Shown: positions 60,250 through 64,000 of the stretch, in pieces | Numbering within the stretch: the stretch's first letter is position 1 | Layout of the letters: each line of letters begins with the position of its first letter | DNA from: Nitrobacteraceae bacterium AZCC 2146 | Lineage (GTDB): Bacteria; Pseudomonadota; Alphaproteobacteria; Rhizobiales; Xanthobacteraceae | Length of the DNA stretch: 64,000 bases | Assembly: GCA_036924855.1 (NCBI GenBank) | Contig: JBAGRP010000001.1 | Coordinates: 1,116,001-1,180,000 of the forward strand | Reading direction: 5' to 3' | The notes under the pieces: generated by a model | What the model saw: the letters and a program-made list of their open reading frames with translations, nothing else | Databases searched by the model: none | What the model was told of the DNA's origin: nothing | Translations under genes and position numbers: made by a program

Positions 60250-60423
60250 TCATTCCGCGTCCGCCCGGCGCCACTTCCAGCTTCGCCCGTTTGCGTGCAG
60301 CGGCTGCGCTATCGCATTGTCCATCCCGGCTTTGGCGCAGCTGGCGGATCGCCGCGCCCAGTCAGCGATCTGGCCGCGCAGCGCGACGATCCGCAGCGAC
60401 GCCGGCTCCCCTATACCGGGCAT
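60250..60423 (-). CDS. Possible 57-aa protein, second gene of a small operon
   Basis: It starts 'MPGIGEPASLRIVALRGQ' and has a basic C-terminus ('SWKWRRADAE'). GGGAGG lies 7 nt before the ATG. The start overlaps the 3' end of the 63-aa gene upstream by 13 nt, as in coupled operons. No family is recognised. Confidence 0.4.
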   Translation of the reverse strand: MPGIGEPASLRIVALRGQIADWARRSASCAKAGMDNAIAQPLHANGRSWKWRRADAE

Positions 60424-60602
60424 GCCAGCGCCTCCCGCTCGGCGATCAACGCCAGCAATTCGGCCTGCATCCGCGCCAGCCGCGCGGCGGCGTGGGCGCA
60501 GTCCAGCCCGGCATTGCTAAGCAGCCGGGTGTCGGACTGCATCCCGCGCATCTGGAAGCGCAGCCGCGAAATCCTGAAATTCAGCTTGGCGAGTTGGGTC
60601 AT
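60411..60602 (-). CDS. 63-aa helical protein downstream of a LexA box
   Basis: It starts 'MTQLAKLNFRISRLRF' and is predicted helical and amphipathic with an Ala/Leu/Arg-rich C-terminus ('ARLARMQAELLALIAE'). The ribosome site before ATG 60602 is weak. The SOS box at 60613-60627 lies 10 nt upstream. Later in-frame ATGs at 60551 and 60542 are possible starts. No family is recognised. Confidence 0.5.
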   Translation of the reverse strand: MTQLAKLNFRISRLRFQMRGMQSDTRLLSNAGLDCAHAAARLARMQAELLALIAEREALACPV

Positions 60603-60612
60603 TCGCGCTATA

Positions 60613-60627
60613 GAACAAAACAAGAAC
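60613..60627. promoter_or_regulatory. LexA (SOS) box between divergent small genes
   Basis: GAACAAAACAAGAAC is an exact match to GAAC-N7-GAAC. It lies in the 74-nt gap between the minus-strand 63-aa gene and the plus-strand DUF3072-like gene. Position favours control of the minus-strand unit: a weak TTGCTA lies upstream of it on that strand. Control of both sides is possible. Confidence 0.65.
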
Positions 60628-60676
60628 ATTTTAGCAAGTGACGCGTTGAGCCCGATACACAATTTTGGAGGTTCCA

Positions 60677-60892
60677 ATGGCCCGCACCGCCCTGTCCACC
60701 GCCGAGCAGACCTATAAGGACTTGCCCGACCGCCTCGCCGCCCCGATGAGCCGCGGCCAGGCGTTGACGCTGAGATCGCTGGCGATCGAGGCCTACCAGC
60801 CAAAACTGTTCGCGCCCGACCTCACCCGCGGCGAAGCGGCGCGACGGATCGAGGCGCTGAAGCAGGAAATCGCGCTGGCGGATTCGTTCTGA
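60677..60892 (+). CDS. DUF3072-like small protein
   Basis: A 71-aa protein with GGAGG 5 nt before the ATG. The core 'MSRGQALTLRSLAIEAYQP' followed by 'LTRGEAARRIEALKQE' fits the DUF3072 pattern (a short helical module of unknown role, seen in actinobacteria and alphaproteobacteria). It lies 49 nt from the SOS box at 60613. Confidence 0.72.
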   Translation: MARTALSTAEQTYKDLPDRLAAPMSRGQALTLRSLAIEAYQPKLFAPDLTRGEAARRIEALKQEIALADSF

Positions 60893-61080
60893 GCAACAGG
60901 GCTCGGCGCGGCTCGTTCACGCGAGCGCAGCGCTCGCAACGCCGCTGTTGAGCACCGTTGCCCCTCGGGATGGACCTGCCCTGACCCGGACGAAGTTGCC
61001 GCCGCGCGATTACGCGTGGTGATGTGGCTGTTTGAATCGATGGAGGAACTCGGGTGCGGCGCGACCATTCCCGAATGGAA

Positions 61081-61157
61081 TGGCGCGAGAGACGGGACTC
61101 GAACCCGCGACCTCTGCCGTGACAGGGCAGCGCTCTAACCAACTGAGCTACTCCCGC
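61081..61157 (-). tRNA. tRNA-Asp (GTC)
   Basis: On the minus strand the 77-nt sequence runs from GCGGGAG to CTCTCGC-G-CCA, with a 7-bp acceptor stem containing one G-U pair. The D arm is AGCTCAGTTGGTTAGAGC. The anticodon stem CTGCC/GGCAG encloses CTGTCAC, giving anticodon GTC. The T arm contains GGTTCGAGTCC. CCA is encoded. Confidence 0.97.
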
Positions 61158-61377
61158 GTGGATCGTCTAAAATCCCGCAGTGGAGGTGGACATAAAGGGG
61201 GGACCATTTGAAGTCAAGGACGTTGCGAAACCCGCTGCGATCCAGCCTTTTTATGGCGGTCGATGCAAATAAGCCCCTGTTTTCAGGCAAAACAGCGTAG
61301 GCAGCGCGCCCCCGAATCGTTTAAGCCCTGCTACGTCTCATCTTTCCAGACTGACACCAACAAAGAGGGCCAAAAAC

Positions 61378-61704
61378 ATGGCGAAAAAAGCAGTCACCGC
61401 GACCTCCACCGTCAAAGCGGTCACCCCGCCCACCGTCACGCTCAAGCATCTCGCTGCCGCCTTGGCCGAAGAGCATGAATTGTCGAAGAAGCAGACCGAA
61501 GCCATTCTCGGCGACATGGTCGGCCGCATCACCAAGCACCTCAAGAAGGGTGAGCGAATCCGCATCGTCGGCCTCGGCATCCTCCAGGTCCGCAAGCGCG
61601 CCGCCCGCATGGGCCGCAACCCCGCCACCGGCGAAGCAATCCAGATCAAGGCCAGCAAGAAGGTCGCCTTCCGCGCCGCCAAGGAGCTGAAGGAAGCCGT
61701 CTGA
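61378..61704 (+). CDS. HU-family DNA-binding protein
   Basis: A 108-aa HU/IHF-fold protein. After a ~20-residue Ala/Thr/Lys-rich tail comes 'LKHLAAALAEEHELSKKQTE' and the beta-arm 'RIRIVGLGILQVRKRAARMG' with 'RNPATGEAIQIKA', the HU DNA-binding arm signature. AGAGGG lies 8 nt before the ATG. The N-terminal extension and position by tRNA-Asp set it apart from the main hupB locus near lon. A palindromic terminator follows. Confidence 0.93.
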   Translation: MAKKAVTATSTVKAVTPPTVTLKHLAAALAEEHELSKKQTEAILGDMVGRITKHLKKGERIRIVGLGILQVRKRAARMGRNPATGEAIQIKASKKVAFRAAKELKEAV

Positions 61705-61730
61705 TCGACGTCTTTCTGCACCAGGTTATC

Positions 61731-61762
61731 ATTCCGGGCCGCGGCGTCGCCCGGCCCGGAAT
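61731..61762 (+). terminator. Palindromic terminator-like element after the HU gene
   Basis: The 9-bp arms ATTCCGGGC / GCCCGGAAT surround a 14-nt GC-rich loop with further pairing, 26 nt after the HU stop. There is no T tract. Elements with ATTCCGG arms are dispersed in this group. Confidence 0.5.
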
Positions 61763-61804
61763 GAACGTTTGTGTTGTCAGGTCTCGGGCGTGGAGTGGTG
61801 AATT

Positions 61805-63064
61805 TTGACAGCGACATCGTCCATCAATTTCACCCACGACGTCACCGCGCGCTTCCTGCGCTACGTCATCATCGACACCCAATCTGACCCGACCTCCGCC
61901 ACCTGCCCCTCCACCGAAAAACAAAAAGACCTCGGCCGTCTCCTCGCCAAAGAGCTGCAGGAGATCGGTCTCGCCGATGCTCACATGGACGAGCTCGGCT
62001 ACGTCTATGCGACGATCCCGGCAACCTCGGACAAAAAAGTCCCGGTGATCTGCTTCTGCTCGCACATGGACACCTCGCCGGATTGCACCGGCAAGGACGT
62101 CAAACCGCAGATCGTGAAGAACTACCAGGGCGGCGACATCGTGCTGCCAGGTGATGCCACGCAAGTGATCCGCGCCGCCGACAATCCCGCGCTCGCCGAC
62201 CAGATCGGCCACGACATCGTCACTTCGGACGGCACCACGCTGCTCGGCGCCGACAACAAGGCCGGCCTTGCCGAGATCATGGAAGCTGCGCGCTTCTTGA
62301 TCACCAATCCGCAGATCAAGCATGGCACCATCAAAATCCTGTTCACGCCGGACGAAGAGATCGGCCGCGGCGTCGAAAAGGTCGATCTGAAAAAACTCGG
62401 CGCCGATTTCGCCTACACCGTGGACGGCGAAACCGCCGGGCATCTGGAGGACGAGACGTTTTCCGCCGATGGCGCCGTGGTCACCATTGAGGGCGTCAGC
62501 ACCCATCCCGGCTTCGCCAAGGGCAAGATGGAGCACGCCATCAAGATCGCTGCGGCCGTCGTCGATCGCCTGCCGAAGGATTCCTGCTCACCGGAGACCA
62601 CCGACGGCAAACAGGGCTTTCTGCATCCGATCGGCATTACCGGCGCGCTGGAAAAGGCGACGTTGAGTTTCATCGTCCGTGATTTCACCGACGAAGGCCT
62701 CGCGGAAAAGGAAGAGCTGCTGCAATCCATCGTCGATGAGGTGATGCGGGACTATCCGCATTCGACCGCATCCATCACGATCAAGCCGCAATACCGCAAC
62801 ATGAAACAGGTGATCGACCGGCATCCGCACATCGTCGATTACGCCATGGAGGCGATCCGCCGCACCGGTCTCGTGCCGAAGCGCACCAGCATCCGCGGCG
62901 GCACTGATGGCTCGCGGCTGTCCTTCATGGGACTGCCCTGCCCCAACATTTTTGCGGGCGAACACGCCTTCCACGGCCGTACCGAATGGGTAAGCCGCCA
63001 GGACATGGAAAAGGCCATGCAGACCATCGTCCACCTCGCGATGATTTTTGAAGAGCGGGCATAG
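61805..63064 (+). CDS. pepT: Peptidase T (tripeptide aminopeptidase)
   Basis: PepT (419 aa), an M20 zinc aminopeptidase for tripeptides. Metal and catalytic segments are 'CSHMDTSPD', 'LGADNKAGLAEIM', 'FTPDEEIGRG' and 'VDGETAGHLED', then 'RGGTDGSRLSFMGLPCPNI' and 'EHAFHGRTEW'. The only reasonable start is TTG at 61805 (GGAG 9 nt upstream); a stop lies two codons before it and the next ATG is far inside. Confidence 0.94.
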   Translation: MTATSSINFTHDVTARFLRYVIIDTQSDPTSATCPSTEKQKDLGRLLAKELQEIGLADAHMDELGYVYATIPATSDKKVPVICFCSHMDTSPDCTGKDVKPQIVKNYQGGDIVLPGDATQVIRAADNPALADQIGHDIVTSDGTTLLGADNKAGLAEIMEAARFLITNPQIKHGTIKILFTPDEEIGRGVEKVDLKKLGADFAYTVDGETAGHLEDETFSADGAVVTIEGVSTHPGFAKGKMEHAIKIAAAVVDRLPKDSCSPETTDGKQGFLHPIGITGALEKATLSFIVRDFTDEGLAEKEELLQSIVDEVMRDYPHSTASITIKPQYRNMKQVIDRHPHIVDYAMEAIRRTGLVPKRTSIRGGTDGSRLSFMGLPCPNIFAGEHAFHGRTEWVSRQDMEKAMQTIVHLAMIFEERA

Positions 63065-63140
63065 CATAGGCCACTTCGACGCAAATCAGCGGTTTCACTG
63101 CCTTGCGTGCACCGCCGCTGGCGGGCTAAATGGACTTCAC

Positions 63141-63215
63141 GGGCGGTTAGCTCAGCGGTAGAGCATTCCCTTTACACGGGACAGGTCGGCGGTTCGATCC
63201 CGTCACCGCCTACCA
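63141..63215 (+). tRNA. tRNA-Val (TAC)
   Basis: The 75-nt sequence from GGGCGGT to ACCGCCT-A-CCA folds as a cloverleaf: D arm GCTCAGCGGTAGAGC, anticodon loop TTTACAC (anticodon TAC), and T arm GGCGGTTCGATCCCGTC. CCA is encoded. The first acceptor pair is G-U (G1:U72), and the top pair of the anticodon stem (27:43) is a U-C mismatch, both unusual for this tRNA. Confidence 0.94.
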
Positions 63216-63294
63216 TCGGACAATTGAGCATGTGGCGCTAGTCGCATACAGGCGCGACCCTGACCAATTCTTTCCATTCGACACAAGGCTCAAA

Positions 63295-64000
63295 GTGCGA
63301 CAGTCAACGACGGTAGTCCCGCTGATCGCAACCATGGCAGCGGCTCTGATCTTCGCCGTCGGCTATTGGACCAATCCTGTTGTGCCGTGGCCGTCGGGGC
63401 TTCCAGGGTGGCACGATTGGACGGACCAAACGGAATATCTGCGTAGCGCCTCTGCCTTTTCCCACCTCAATTTTGAGCCCCAAAACCATAACTACCCACC
63501 GCTTTACGCGCTGCTGGCGTCGCCATTCTCAAGGCTGTGGCCAAGCGACCCGTTTATTTTCTTGGACCTCGTTTGCATGTGCACCTCGGCATGGCTCTTG
63601 GCTGCCATTTTCCAACGCGATCTGCCGCCGCTCGTTGCCCTGCTTGCCACCGTCTTGATGCTGAGCAATTCGTGGATTCGGGACGTGTTCATTATCCCGT
63701 TCACATCGACGCTCGTCGCCCCGCTTGTCCTGGCGTCGGTCGCCCTACTCCAAAAGGCAGAAGCGAGCGTCGATATTCAGGAGCGGCAGTCTTTTTGGTT
63801 TGCCCTCTGCATAGGCCTCGCAATTCCGGCTCGCCCTCTCGATGGTGTTATCGCGGGCCTGCTTGTCCCGTTTTGGCTATTGCTTATCTTCCGGCAGTTC
63901 CAGTCAGGCAAGACGACGGGAAAATCGCTGCAGCGCCATATCGTCTTGCTGGCAGCGGGCGGTCTAATCGGACCACTGATCTTGCTGGCGAACAACCTTT
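63295..64000 (+). CDS. Polytopic membrane protein, possibly glycosyltransferase-like (3' end outside window)
   Basis: The frame is open from GTG 63295 to the window end (235 codons). A GTG at 63232 in the same frame is a possible earlier start. It has an N-terminal helix, a luminal loop 'GWHDWTDQTEYLRSASAF' with Asp residues, 'NYPPLYALLASPFSRLWP', and several more helices. The loop with an acidic residue followed by YPPLY resembles GT-C type (PMT/ArnT-like) membrane glycosyltransferases, but this is not certain. Codon use is less G+C-rich than upstream genes, and it directly follows tRNA-Val. Confidence 0.65.
   Translation, partial: MRQSTTVVPLIATMAAALIFAVGYWTNPVVPWPSGLPGWHDWTDQTEYLRSASAFSHLNFEPQNHNYPPLYALLASPFSRLWPSDPFIFLDLVCMCTSAWLLAAIFQRDLPPLVALLATVLMLSNSWIRDVFIIPFTSTLVAPLVLASVALLQKAEASVDIQERQSFWFALCIGLAIPARPLDGVIAGLLVPFWLLLIFRQFQSGKTTGKSLQRHIVLLAAGGLIGPLILLANNL

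Overview
The window is a 64 kb piece of an alphaproteobacterial chromosome, most likely from the Bradyrhizobium/Rhodopseudomonas/Nitrobacter group (Nitrobacteraceae). This rests on the high G+C content, the gene order lexA-comEC / gltX / gltA / lpx-bamA-rseP-dxr-cdsA-uppS-frr-pyrH-tsf-rpsB-dnaE / lolDC-proS / mce-rnj-birA-nuo, the 32-residue-style micro-genes typical of the group, and GAAC-N7-GAAC type LexA boxes. No rRNA, CRISPR array, insertion sequence or prophage was seen.

Layout. 1-7.7 kb: the 3' end of lexA, comEC, glnS, gltX and gltA. 7.7-13.3 kb: an accessory cluster with an Lrp-type regulator divergent from a racemase, a DapA-family lyase, an atypical SDR, a tricarboxylate-type (Bug) binding protein and a DadA-like dehydrogenase, which looks like a D-amino-acid or related catabolic unit. 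13.2-22.7 kb: lipid A and outer-membrane assembly (lpxB, lpxI, lpxA, fabZ, lpxD, bamA), interrupted between lpxA and fabZ by an FkbM methyltransferase and an OafA-type acyltransferase. 22.8-34.2 kb: rseP, dxr, cdsA, uppS, frr, pyrH, tsf, rpsB and dnaE, all on the minus strand.

34.2-44.1 kb: a 32-aa membrane microprotein gene whose promoter carries two canonical LexA boxes, a small secreted DUF3551-like protein, lolD, lolC/E, proS, an orphan transcription unit ending in a strong terminator, a metzincin-type protease with C-terminal repeats, a small membrane protein, a DUF1467-like protein, mce, rnj and birA. 44.1-60.1 kb: a 14-subunit complex I operon (nuoA-N) that also holds an FkbM methyltransferase gene and two small membrane-protein genes. 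Two of its subunit genes, nuoF and nuoN, each carry one extra base that breaks the reading frame. 60.2-64 kb: a LexA-box-bearing divergent pair of small-protein units, tRNA-Asp, an HU-like protein, pepT, tRNA-Val, and the start of a polytopic membrane protein running off the end.

The most interesting signals are (1) the double SOS box in front of a 32-aa single-span membrane protein next to dnaE, which resembles the SidA-type SOS division inhibitors of Caulobacter; (2) a further SOS box between unrecognised small genes at 60.6 kb; (3) two frameshifts confined to one complex I operon; and (4) FkbM methyltransferase genes placed inside two core operons (lpx and nuo).
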